In this document: positions 1-7,906 of the stretch, piece after piece
Layout of the letters: every line of letters starts with the position of its first letter
Numbering within the stretch: position 1 is the first letter of the stretch
Assembly (NCBI GenBank): GCA_007117255.1
Contig: SKGU01000117.1
Span: 1 to 11,631, forward strand
Length of the DNA stretch: 11,631 nt
Reading direction: 5' to 3'
DNA from: Natronohydrobacter sp.
Lineage (GTDB): Bacteria > Pseudomonadota > Alphaproteobacteria > Rhodobacterales > Rhodobacteraceae
Translations under genes and position numbers: made by a program
The notes under the pieces: model-generated
Told to the model about the DNA's origin: nothing
The model's input: the letters and a program-made list of their open reading frames with translations, nothing else
The model's database searches: none

Positions 1-21
1 GCAGCATAACGGCAGGATTGC

Positions 22-693
22 ATGAAATTATCGACCTCTTTGCAAAGCGATCGGGCTTGTTTTGCTAAGTTAGTGTCCTGCGGCCTGACCTTCTTGTTGA
101 TGGGCTGTGGAAATGGACACTATCCGTTCGATCGACAGCTTGGCGCTGACAGCGCGTCAGAATGGCGTGTGATCCCGGCCCCGCAAGTATGGCTCCATGT
201 GCCGCAATCCATCATGCCAATGGCACGCGGCTCCGGATCGCAGAGAGAACAACGCATGGCGCTGGCAAACACGACAAGCTTGCCAGGTGACAATTTTGTT
301 TATCTCAGAACTGTCGCAGGCAGTTCGCCAGGCGTGATGCGGATTGACCGGATCATTGACGATGCTGGCGGTTTGCCTGCTCCGTTTAAGCGCGACGATC
401 TGAACACCATGACAAGTATCGAAGACGATGCTGGCACGCTGATCTGGGCCGAGTGGACCAATGGTGCAGGGATCACATGTGTGTTCGCGCTGCGACGTCT
501 GACAGCGCATCACCGGCTGTTGCCGCGCGGGGCAAGTGCATTGGACGCAGCGATGCGCAACTGTGTGCGCGGGAGCGCAAAAGATGCGCTAACGCCCCTG
601 AATGCCGCAAATGCAGTTCTAGGGGCCTCTGCACGCCCGCAAGCGGGGGCGGCGCACCACCCACTCTCACCATTGGCAGCACCTCTACCATGA
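22..693 (+). CDS. bcsN: BcsN-like cellulose operon lipoprotein
   Basis: This is a 223-residue predicted lipoprotein and the first gene of the cellulose block. The N-terminus has a basic residue (K16), a hydrophobic stretch (about 17-27) and a lipobox L26-M27-G28-C29, so the mature protein should begin at Cys29 and be lipid-anchored. The body contains a GDNF-type segment near residue 90 and two cysteines (C153, C181) that could pair. The last 20 or so residues are rich in Ala and Pro. Position before bcsA, size, lipobox and the general pattern fit the alphaproteobacterial BcsN family, whose exact role in cellulose production is not established. The ATG at 22 follows GGCAGGA at 11-17 with short spacing. 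Only 21 upstream bases are visible, so promoter and true start are uncertain. The stop overlaps the bcsA start as ATGA (690-693). The family name rests on weak motif memory; a lipoprotein in this operon is the safer statement. Confidence 0.62.
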   Translation: MKLSTSLQSDRACFAKLVSCGLTFLLMGCGNGHYPFDRQLGADSASEWRVIPAPQVWLHVPQSIMPMARGSGSQREQRMALANTTSLPGDNFVYLRTVAGSSPGVMRIDRIIDDAGGLPAPFKRDDLNTMTSIEDDAGTLIWAEWTNGAGITCVFALRRLTAHHRLLPRGASALDAAMRNCVRGSAKDALTPLNAANAVLGASARPQAGAAHHPLSPLAAPLP

Positions 694-3080
694 CCCCATC
701 TTCTGCTTCACCCGCATCAAAGCGCGCCTTTGCTACACTGTTAGGTATGGTCTGGGCACTCGTGGTAGTCGCTGTCGTAGGTCTGGCTGGCACGCCTACC
801 TCGACACAAGTCCAGGCTCTGCTGGGTGGTGTCGCAGTAATAATTGTCCTTCTGACAAAGCCTTTTGCGCGCAACCATCTTTTGCCCAGGGTGGTCATGC
901 TCGCAACGGCGAGCATGCTGATCTTGCGATACTGGATCTGGCGGCTGACAGATACCCTGCCCTCGATTGACGCACCAGCATCATTTGCCGTGGCAATTTT
1001 GCTGTTTGCGGTCGAGACATACGCGATTGCCGTGTTTTTCCTTACCGCTTTCATCAACGCGGATCCTGTCGATCATATGTTGCCCGCCAAGGTGCCCGCC
1101 AAGGATATTCCGCGGGTCGATATTCTGGTGCCGTCTTATAACGAACCCATAGAGATGCTCAGCATTACACTTTCTGCCGCGAAACAGATGTTTTACCCCC
1201 GCGACCGTCTGACGGTAGTGCTGTGTGACGACGGAGGCACTGATCAGCGCTGTAATCACAGCGACCCAAAAATTGCAGAAGAGGCGAAACAACGACGCGT
1301 GGCATTGCAGGAAATGTGCCGCGAACTTGGCGTGCTCTACAGCACACGCGCGCGCAACGAACATGCCAAGGCGGGCAACATGAGCGCGGCGCTGGAAAAG
1401 GTTGATGGCGATCTCGTCGTGGTGTTCGACGCTGATCATGTTCCAAGCCACGACTTTCTGGCCCGGACGGTAGGCTACTTCGTAGAAAACCCTCGTCTGT
1501 TTCTTGTTCAGACACCGCATTTTTTCATAAACCTTGACCCCGTACAGCGCAATCTGGGGCTCGCGCGCGACTGCCCAGCCGAAAGTGAGATGTTCTACGC
1601 CAACATCCATCGGGGCTTGGACCGCTGGAAAGGAGCATTCTTCTGCGGATCAGCAGCGGTCTTGCGCAGGGCCGCACTAGATGAAGCAGGCGGGTTTTCG
1701 GGGGAAACCATCACCGAGGACGCAGAAACCGCGCTGGATATTCACGCGCGTGGCTGGGAAAGCATGTATCTCAACCGTGCAATGATTGCGGGCTTGCAGC
1801 CAGAGACCTTTGCAACATTCATTCAGCAACGTGGTCGCTGGGCCACGGGAATGGTGCAAATGTTGCTGCTGAAAAACCCGCTGTTCCGGAAGGGTTTATC
1901 GCTACAGCAGCGCTTGTGCTACGTCAATTCCATGAGCTTCTGGCTGTTCCCGCTGGTCCGGCTGAGCTTTCTGGTGATACCGCTTTTCTACTTGTTCTTT
2001 GGGCTGGAGATTTTTGTCGCCACTGGCGAGGATGTACTTGCCTATATGGTCAGCTATCTGCTTGTCAGCTTTCTGGTTCAGAACGCACTTTTCGGGCATT
2101 TGCGCTGGCCGCTGATATCAGAAGTCTATGAGGTTGCCCAAGCCCCTTATCTTGGCACGCAGATTCTCAAAACGATCCTGCGACCCAGATCCGCAAAATT
2201 TGCTGTGACGGCCAAGGATGAGACGCTTGACGAAGACATGATCTCGCCAATTTATTTGCCGTTGCTGATGCTTTTCCTACTCCTGGCAGCGGGACTGGTA
2301 GCCGCAATCATTCGCTGGATCATGTTTCCTGGCGATCGCACTACGATCGAAGTGGTGGGTGGCTGGGCCATGTTCAACTTCCTGCTCGCAGGTCTTGCAC
2401 TTGGGGCCGTCTTCGAGAAACGCCAGCGTCGAGGTGTTCCCCGCCTGCCAGTCAAAGCGCCTGCTGTAGTGTCATTGATCACCGAAGGCTCTAGGGGCAC
2501 GGGCTGCGACGGCGTCATCCTTGATGCGTCTACCGGCGGCGCGAGGCTGCGTCTGCCTTTGCCGGAACGAGACGATCCGACATCACACTGGCGGCGCGAA
2601 CTCCAACCGGGTGCACGGCTTGTTGTCCGTCCGCTGTTTGACAAGATGAACACACTTGAGACTGAAATCATCGCCGAAGTCCGCGCCATTTCTAAAGGCG
2701 CAGAAGGTGTTGATTTGGGGCTTTACTTTCTACCTGATCAACCGCTGAAAGCGCGCTCAGCAATCGCGCATCTGATCTTTGCCGACAGTGAGAACTGGCG
2801 CAGGATGCGCGAAGATGATGCGCGCGCGCGCGGGTTGGTCTCGGGACTTTTCTATATCCTCCGGCTCAGTGTGCAAACCATTCCAAGGGTTCTACTGCAA
2901 TTGATCCGTGAACCGGCAAGACGGCGCCGGAGGGCAGAGGCTGGCCCTGCAGAAAAGGCCCCGGTGCATCTGCTAGCGTTCGGGGCAGATTTCGACACAG
3001 GCGAGATGACGCCCAATCAAAATTCCCAGTCCAGACAAGATGAGATGGATTTCATCCTGCATGAAAAGACGGTCGCATGA
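690..3080 (+). CDS. bcsA: Cellulose synthase catalytic subunit (UDP-forming), BcsA with PilZ domain
   Basis: Inner-membrane family 2 glycosyltransferase that polymerises UDP-glucose into beta-1,4-glucan and threads the chain across the membrane; 796 residues, close to the R. sphaeroides enzyme. N-terminal membrane helices lie at about 14-122. The GT domain (about 140-395) shows DDG (D180-D181), DAD (D247, D249), TED (342-344) and QRGRW (Q380, R383, W384). Further helices span about 409-438, 449-469, 521-544 and 556-576. The gating-loop motif FAVTAK is at 504-509. The PilZ domain (about 578-700) keeps RxxxR (R581, R585) and DxSxxG (D612, S614, G617), so c-di-GMP binding and activation are expected. 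The C-terminus holds an Arg-rich amphipathic stretch (about 715-748). The frame stays open back to 453, but ATG 690 is chosen because it gives the family length and an ATGA overlap with the preceding gene; no clear Shine-Dalgarno precedes it, which suggests translational coupling. Confidence 0.97.
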   Translation: MTPSSASPASKRAFATLLGMVWALVVVAVVGLAGTPTSTQVQALLGGVAVIIVLLTKPFARNHLLPRVVMLATASMLILRYWIWRLTDTLPSIDAPASFAVAILLFAVETYAIAVFFLTAFINADPVDHMLPAKVPAKDIPRVDILVPSYNEPIEMLSITLSAAKQMFYPRDRLTVVLCDDGGTDQRCNHSDPKIAEEAKQRRVALQEMCRELGVLYSTRARNEHAKAGNMSAALEKVDGDLVVVFDADHVPSHDFLARTVGYFVENPRLFLVQTPHFFINLDPVQRNLGLARDCPAESEMFYANIHRGLDRWKGAFFCGSAAVLRRAALDEAGGFSGETITEDAETALDIHARGWESMYLNRAMIAGLQPETFATFIQQRGRWATGMVQMLLLKNPLFRKGLSLQQRLCYVNSMSFWLFPLVRLSFLVIPLFYLFFGLEIFVATGEDVLAYMVSYLLVSFLVQNALFGHLRWPLISEVYEVAQAPYLGTQILKTILRPRSAKFAVTAKDETLDEDMISPIYLPLLMLFLLLAAGLVAAIIRWIMFPGDRTTIEVVGGWAMFNFLLAGLALGAVFEKRQRRGVPRLPVKAPAVVSLITEGSRGTGCDGVILDASTGGARLRLPLPERDDPTSHWRRELQPGARLVVRPLFDKMNTLETEIIAEVRAISKGAEGVDLGLYFLPDQPLKARSAIAHLIFADSENWRRMREDDARARGLVSGLFYILRLSVQTIPRVLLQLIREPARRRRRAEAGPAEKAPVHLLAFGADFDTGEMTPNQNSQSRQDEMDFILHEKTVA

Positions 3081-5320
3081 AGATAAATCGACCTTATATG
3101 TTGCTCGTCGCATTGACCGTTCTGGGCATTTCTCTGCCTAGCGCACCGACATCTGCGCAGATCATTCAGCTTACCCCCCCGACAGAACAAGGCCCTGCAG
3201 AAGGTGACACACCAACATCACCCCCCAGCGGCATGCCTTCCACGATGATGCTGGGACGACAAAGCTCCGGGCTCGATATAGAAGAGGCACGGGGCCTCAC
3301 AGCGCAGCGTAAGGAACTACTACCTCTGCGTTTGGAACGGCTGAGCACTCAACATACCATGATTGCTCGGCTGACTGGCGAGTCTGCTCGCGAAAACCTG
3401 ATCGTGTTCTTGCCGGAAGGTACAGATGCAACCGAACTCGAGCTTGCGTATCGTAGCGGGATAGACACTTTGCCGGACCGCTCATCGCTGCGGGTTACAG
3501 TCAATGGCACGGATCTCGGAGAAATCCAGCCTGCGAGCTTCCAGGATTTCACCACTGTCCGTTTCCCAGTGCCAGATGGCGTTCTGAGAACAGGTCCGAA
3601 CGCGGTCGACATCAGCGTACGCCATACGCACAGAATTGCTTGTGGTGCAGATGCCTCGTTTACCCTGTGGACAGAGATCGACCTCAGGAATAGCGGCATC
3701 AGATTACACGCGGATCGCTTCACCCTTGGGCCAGACGGCTTCATCGCCGCAGTTGCGGCACAGGCAGCTCGCGGCGCACCCGTCACGTTTCACCGTCCCG
3801 ACCCAGAGCAATCCATGCTGGATGCCGCTCCCTTCATCGCCAGCGCCGCCATTGCTCTGGGTGGCACCCCGCCTAAGATTATCAGCGCACCATACTGGGT
3901 CGCAGAAGAAGCTGTTCCACAATTGGCGCGCATCACGGCTTTTCCCCCCGGCGAAGGCCCACAGACACCAGAGTTCAGACGCGGTGGAGACGGGGCGATT
4001 GTCCTCGTTCTGGAACAGTCCGACAATTATGACGCTGTCCTGGGCGCGCTGTTTCCCGAAGCTTCTGTCATGCCAAGACGCGGGCCTGCCCTGCTGCAAC
4101 CCGGCGCCCCTCACCGATTGACAGATATTGGCATATCCCATCTGCGGGGTGAGGGAAGGTATCTGCAACTCAACGTCGATTTTATGTTGCCATGGGACTG
4201 GATGCTGCTGGCATCGCAGAGGGCAAGACTGGATCTCGACTACAGGTTCGCGGATGGTTTGCCCGCGGGTGCATTGCTGCTCGTGAAAATCAATGGCACC
4301 ACCATTCGGCTTTTGCCGCTTGACCGCGATGGTGGACAGGGGCTTCCGACATTGCCGATCAGCTTTGCCGCGCGCTTGTTGAATGCTGGTGTGAACCGGC
4401 TTGAGTTCGAAGCACTTATCCCTGGGGCGCCCCCGGACATGGCTTGCCCGCCGCTTGTCGGACCGATACTCGAAGTCTCTGCGACCAGCCAGATTTATGT
4501 TCCCGCGTCACCTAGAATGACGCAACCATCCCTTGAGCGGACGCTGGCAGCCTTATCCCCAAGAAATATCGAGTTGAGCCAAAGCGCCCTTTCGCAATTT
4601 TCTCCAGGTCTGGTGCCTCAGTTGGCCGCAGCACTACTCGTCGCACCCGCTGAGACGCGTCTTACAGATGAAGGTGCAGTGCTACATGTGGGGGTCTTGT
4701 CAGATCTTGACCAATTGCAGACCCAATATTCACGCTCTGCAATCCGGGCCCTGTTTCAGGCAATGGGTATCGGCCTTTTGCCCGGCGACTCCCCCCAATC
4801 CGACGGTACACCATGGGAAACCGTATCAAGCCCGCGAGGCCGGCCAGGACAGCTTGGACTGAGCGAGATAGGATCATTGCCTCGTCGTGCCGTCGATACG
4901 CTGATTGGATTGGTACGTGGCGAAACGCCCGCCTTGAACGACTGGCTTGCAGACAAGGAGGCCCAAGTGGCCTTGCTGCAACCTGATCCGAGGCGGCCTC
5001 AGGATATCTGGCTGATCCTGTCGCCGAATATCGATCCGTCAAATGCGGTTACAGCGCTGGCTGCAAGCCGTCTGAGCCACAACGGACCGCGTGGGCAGGT
5101 TGCGCTCTATTCCGACGGGCGCGGTTGGGTCAGTTGGACCTCGCCAGATCGGCCACTCAGCCTGAATGACGCCCCCGCGATGTCAAACATTCGGGCAATC
5201 ATGGGCAATTACGCCACGACTGCGCCGCTGCCATTTATCAGCGCCCTTTTGGGGCTCACGCTGTTTTCTGCTGCGGTTGCGCTAGCCGTGCTTCTGTTGT
5301 CAAGGAGGCGTTCAAAATGA
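3077..5320 (+). CDS. bcsB: Cellulose synthase periplasmic regulatory subunit BcsB
   Basis: A 747-residue periplasmic partner of BcsA that guides the emerging glucan and is required for synthase activity. A signal peptide covers about 1-27 (hydrophobic 8-21, ending near TSAQ) and is followed by a Pro/Thr-rich linker (about 32-55). The middle fits the alternating carbohydrate-binding-like and flavodoxin-like domains of BcsB: roughly 85-205, 215-345, 355-475 and 510-690 (boundaries inferred by analogy). Single cysteines at 189 and 457 lie in the two carbohydrate-binding-like domains. A C-terminal transmembrane helix (about 718-742) ends in a basic RRRSK tail, the anchor that packs against BcsA. 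Length matches the Rhodobacter protein and is shorter than enterobacterial BcsB. The start overlaps the bcsA stop as ATGA (3077-3080), and the stop overlaps bcsZ in the same way. Confidence 0.95.
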   Translation: MKINRPYMLLVALTVLGISLPSAPTSAQIIQLTPPTEQGPAEGDTPTSPPSGMPSTMMLGRQSSGLDIEEARGLTAQRKELLPLRLERLSTQHTMIARLTGESARENLIVFLPEGTDATELELAYRSGIDTLPDRSSLRVTVNGTDLGEIQPASFQDFTTVRFPVPDGVLRTGPNAVDISVRHTHRIACGADASFTLWTEIDLRNSGIRLHADRFTLGPDGFIAAVAAQAARGAPVTFHRPDPEQSMLDAAPFIASAAIALGGTPPKIISAPYWVAEEAVPQLARITAFPPGEGPQTPEFRRGGDGAIVLVLEQSDNYDAVLGALFPEASVMPRRGPALLQPGAPHRLTDIGISHLRGEGRYLQLNVDFMLPWDWMLLASQRARLDLDYRFADGLPAGALLLVKINGTTIRLLPLDRDGGQGLPTLPISFAARLLNAGVNRLEFEALIPGAPPDMACPPLVGPILEVSATSQIYVPASPRMTQPSLERTLAALSPRNIELSQSALSQFSPGLVPQLAAALLVAPAETRLTDEGAVLHVGVLSDLDQLQTQYSRSAIRALFQAMGIGLLPGDSPQSDGTPWETVSSPRGRPGQLGLSEIGSLPRRAVDTLIGLVRGETPALNDWLADKEAQVALLQPDPRRPQDIWLILSPNIDPSNAVTALAASRLSHNGPRGQVALYSDGRGWVSWTSPDRPLSLNDAPAMSNIRAIMGNYATTAPLPFISALLGLTLFSAAVALAVLLLSRRRSK
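5302..5308 (+). promoter_or_regulatory. Strong Shine-Dalgarno of bcsZ inside the bcsB 3' end
   Basis: AAGGAGG lies 8 bases before the bcsZ ATG at 5317 and within the last codons of bcsB. It supports that start and gives bcsZ its own ribosome entry in addition to the ATGA coupling, unlike bcsA, which has no clear site. Confidence 0.85.
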
Positions 5321-6402
5321 AACGTCGTTCGTTTCTGTCGATTTCCGCATGCGGCGCTCTCACTGGGATGGCTGGGACCATGGCTCCCATAGAGGCAGCC
5401 GCCCGCATCGCGCGCGGCTCAGACCATCCGCTTTGGCACCTATGGCAGGCGTGGAAGGACGAACATCTGGATTTCACCGGGCGCGTGATTGATGGGCCCC
5501 AGCAACGCGCAAGTCATTCCGAAGGGCAAGGTTACGGTATGCTGCTCGCCGCCGAATTCGGTGATCGCGATGCGTTCCAGCGGATGTCTGCTTGGACGGA
5601 TGCTAACCTTGCCATCCGCAGGGACAATCTGCTGGCATGGCGGTGGCTGCCAGATGTGCCAGAACGCGTCCCGGATTTGAACAATGCCAGTGACGGTGAT
5701 CTTTTTCATGCTTGGGCGTTGTTGCGAGCAAGCGAGGTCTTCGGCCAGAGCAGGTGGCGCACCCGTGCGCTTGACGTCACAGCTGATCTCATTCGTTTGT
5801 GCGTTGCATCTCGCCCCGACCGTCCGGGCACGCCGATCCTTCTACCCGCAGAAGCTGGATTCATCAAACAAGGCGGGATCATCTTCAACCCATCCTACGT
5901 CATGCCGCGCGCCTTGCGCGCGCTGGCCGATGCGTCGGGAAACGCATTATTGGCGCAGCTCGCGCAATCCGGACTGGATCTGATGGCCGAAATCGCGGCA
6001 CCTGGTCTGATCCCCGACTGGCTTGAACTGACGCCCGCCGGACCGCGTCCCGCAGAAGGGTTTTCGCCCTTTGCAGGATATGAAGCGATCAGAATTCCGC
6101 TGTTTCTGATCTGGTCAGGCGAGGCCGGGCATCGCGCCACCTTGAATGCAGCAACCGCCATGTCACGCGCGCCCGCAGGTACTGCAGCTGTGATCCTCCA
6201 TCCGACAAGTGGCGAAATCATCGAATACAGTCGTGATGCAGGCTATCGAGCCATTGCGGCACTCGCCCAATGCTCAGCCTTTGACGAAACCGGCTCCGCA
6301 ATGCCGCCATTCTCTCGCAACCAACCTTACTACCCCGCAACCTTGCACCTGTTCGCACTTCTGGCACAGATAGAGATGTCTCCCAAATGCCGCCCGATAT
6401 GA
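5317..6402 (+). CDS. bcsZ: Cellulose-operon endo-beta-1,4-glucanase BcsZ (GH8)
   Basis: A 361-residue glycoside hydrolase family 8 enzyme that cuts beta-1,4-glucan and is a standard member of cellulose operons, acting in the periplasm or outside. The N-terminus MKRRSFLS followed by a moderately hydrophobic, Gly/Ala/Thr-rich stretch and an Ala-rich end (about 27-29) resembles a twin-arginine signal. The catalytic acid is in SEGQGYGM (E69), equivalent to E55 of E. coli BcsZ. The family signature ASDGD is at 124-128, and FNPSYVMP matches the conserved FNPSY segment. The YDAIR motif, which supplies the catalytic base in E. coli (D243), reads YEAIR here (E256, codon 6082-6084). Length is typical. 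The start forms ATGA with the bcsB stop and has a strong Shine-Dalgarno at 5302-5308. The conservative Asp-to-Glu change could alter or lower activity; the rest of the fold looks intact. Confidence 0.93.
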   Translation: MKRRSFLSISACGALTGMAGTMAPIEAAARIARGSDHPLWHLWQAWKDEHLDFTGRVIDGPQQRASHSEGQGYGMLLAAEFGDRDAFQRMSAWTDANLAIRRDNLLAWRWLPDVPERVPDLNNASDGDLFHAWALLRASEVFGQSRWRTRALDVTADLIRLCVASRPDRPGTPILLPAEAGFIKQGGIIFNPSYVMPRALRALADASGNALLAQLAQSGLDLMAEIAAPGLIPDWLELTPAGPRPAEGFSPFAGYEAIRIPLFLIWSGEAGHRATLNAATAMSRAPAGTAAVILHPTSGEIIEYSRDAGYRAIAALAQCSAFDETGSAMPPFSRNQPYYPATLHLFALLAQIEMSPKCRPI

Positions 6403-7847
6403 TCCGAAATACTCTGCGCGTTGCGCTTGTGATGAGCTGTCTTCTTGGGGGAAACGCCCTTGCGCAGACACCCGACCAGAACGACTTGCAGGCGCTGCGC
6501 TTCTATCTGCAGCAGGAAAATGAGCGCGCTGTCCGAGCGGAGCTTCAGCGACTGCAGATCCAGTTTCCGGACTGGTCCCCGCCCAACAATCTGTCAGACC
6601 TCACCACTTCGACGGGACCAGAAACGATTGACCAAATCTATCGCCATATCGAGGCTGAGGAGTTCGACAGTGCACGAGGTTTGATCGAACAAACAGATGC
6701 CGCTTATCCCGATTGGTCGCCCCCAGCGGATTTGCTCGAATTGCTCAGAACGTCTGAAGCTCAGGTAGAGTTTGACATCGCAGTCCAGCGCAACCAACCA
6801 GAAACAGCCATCAGTATCGCGCGTGGCGTGCCCAATCTTTTATCCTGCGAGCGAATTAACAACGCGTGGAACCTCGCTGAAATGCATCAGTTGCTGGGCG
6901 ATACTGCGGGCGCAATGACTGTATATCAGGCAATCATGACCGCATGCACAGACCCTGACCTGTTGATCGCCACCTTGGAAAAAGCCGATGCCATAGCAAC
7001 GGCGGAAAATCTGGAGCGGTTGGCAGATATGGCGCGCACACAAGCGCCGCAGGATATTTTGCGCCTTCAACAAACCGAAGATCGACTGCGAGCCGGACGA
7101 CAGCTTGATGCGCGCTGGGGGGTGCCTGAACGCACCATCTCTCTCGCCATGCCGGCAGCACAAGAGGCTGAGCTTGTCTTAAGTGTTGCACCAGCAACCG
7201 ATACGACACCGCGCCCCGAACCGCGTCCGTCAGAAACTGCTTCTTCGCGGCCTGCGCAGACCGCGTCACCGCAAAGCGCGCCACCTCAAACCACGACACA
7301 TGGGAACCTTGCGGCGGTACAGGCTGCAGCGCAGCGCGGAGCGTGGGCCGAATGTCTGGCGCAAACCTCCGGAACGACACGGATCGATCTGATCTATGAG
7401 CGGGCATGGTGTGCCTATAACGCGGAGCGCCCGATGGAAGCCTCAGATGCCTTTCGCAAAGCCGCTCAAGCTGGCACCTCTGCCACCATGCGCCGTGACG
7501 CGGCCTATGGATGGATGCTGTCATTGCTGAAGTTGAACATGACAGAACAAGCCGCGCAAGTTCTTGCGGGCACGGCGCTGACGCATGCGCAAAGGCTGGA
7601 GATCGAAAGCCAGATCCTGGATAGGCGGGGTGTGCGGGCATACGAACAGGGAAATTACACACAGGCAATTGCCTTCTTTGACGCGCGCGAGCGGCTGACC
7701 GGACAAGCCCGTCGTGACCTGACCCTACTGAAAGGCTACGCACTTCTGAACTCTGGAAACCGTTCCGGCGCGCGAGAGGTGTTCATGCGGCTGCATCGAC
7801 AACTTTCAACTCCGGAAACACGAAATGCCCTGAGAGCCGCGCAATGA
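6399..7847 (+). CDS. Periplasmic TPR protein of the cellulose operon (BcsK-like, in the place of BcsC)
   Basis: A 482-residue secreted repeat protein. The signal peptide is about 1-22 (MIRN, hydrophobic core, then NALA before Q23). The N-terminal part has a duplicated unit with PDWSPP at 57-62 and again at 104-109, 47 residues apart, each preceded by a helical segment. Alpha-helical TPR-like repeats follow to about 240. A Pro/Ser/Thr-rich linker (about 263-300) separates them from a second helical TPR half (about 302-480; for example the AYEQGNYTQAIAFF segment near 414-427). There is no C-terminal outer-membrane barrel as in BcsC. TPR proteins without a barrel after bcsZ are described for alphaproteobacterial operons under the name BcsK; the role is presumably scaffolding of glucan export. 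ATG 6399 is preferred over ATG 6387 because it forms ATGA with the bcsZ stop and gives a cleaner signal peptide. Confidence 0.8.
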   Translation: MIRNTLRVALVMSCLLGGNALAQTPDQNDLQALRFYLQQENERAVRAELQRLQIQFPDWSPPNNLSDLTTSTGPETIDQIYRHIEAEEFDSARGLIEQTDAAYPDWSPPADLLELLRTSEAQVEFDIAVQRNQPETAISIARGVPNLLSCERINNAWNLAEMHQLLGDTAGAMTVYQAIMTACTDPDLLIATLEKADAIATAENLERLADMARTQAPQDILRLQQTEDRLRAGRQLDARWGVPERTISLAMPAAQEAELVLSVAPATDTTPRPEPRPSETASSRPAQTASPQSAPPQTTTHGNLAAVQAAAQRGAWAECLAQTSGTTRIDLIYERAWCAYNAERPMEASDAFRKAAQAGTSATMRRDAAYGWMLSLLKLNMTEQAAQVLAGTALTHAQRLEIESQILDRRGVRAYEQGNYTQAIAFFDARERLTGQARRDLTLLKGYALLNSGNRSGAREVFMRLHRQLSTPETRNALRAAQ

Positions 7848-7894
7848 TCCGCAATGCCATATGCTTGCGGCTGATGTGCCCGACACCCCCTTAA
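7844..7894 (+). CDS. Possible 16-residue coupled peptide
   Basis: An ATG overlapping the stop of the TPR gene (ATGA, 7844-7847) opens a 16-codon frame, MIRNAICLRLMCPTPP, ending with TAA at 7892-7894. It continues the operon's overlap pattern, and its stop falls at the Shine-Dalgarno of the next gene, so it could carry ribosomes across the gap. It could equally be chance. No function is recognised. Confidence 0.2.
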   Translation: MIRNAICLRLMCPTPP

Positions 7895-7899
7895 GAGAG
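7893..7899 (+). promoter_or_regulatory. Shine-Dalgarno of the 80-residue protein
   Basis: AAGAGAG lies 7 bases before the ATG at 7907. It supports the start and shows that this short gene is set up for translation. Confidence 0.6.
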
Positions 7900-7906
7900 C
7901 AAGATC

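Noticed and set aside
453..689. Upstream extension of the bcsA frame to an 875-residue protein
   Set aside because: It lies inside the lipoprotein gene in another frame, adds a Cys/Arg-rich stretch foreign to BcsA, and breaks the ATGA coupling pattern; 690 gives the family length.
981..1610. Open frame on the - strand (209 codons) opposite bcsA
   Set aside because: It is fully antisense to the conserved glycosyltransferase domain and has no family features.
2820..2832. Alternating GC tract within bcsA
   Set aside because: About six GC dinucleotides encoding Ala-Arg-Ala-Arg in a basic helix; too short and too ordinary in this composition to argue for phase variation or a structural role.
6387..6398. 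Earlier ATG for the TPR protein
   Set aside because: The ATG at 6399 overlaps the bcsZ stop as ATGA like the other junctions and puts the basic signal-peptide start right at the N-terminus.
6934..7743. Long open frame on the - strand (269 codons)
   Set aside because: It is antisense to the TPR gene, its product is Arg/Pro/Cys-rich without recognisable domains, and it has the look of a shadow frame in GC-rich DNA.
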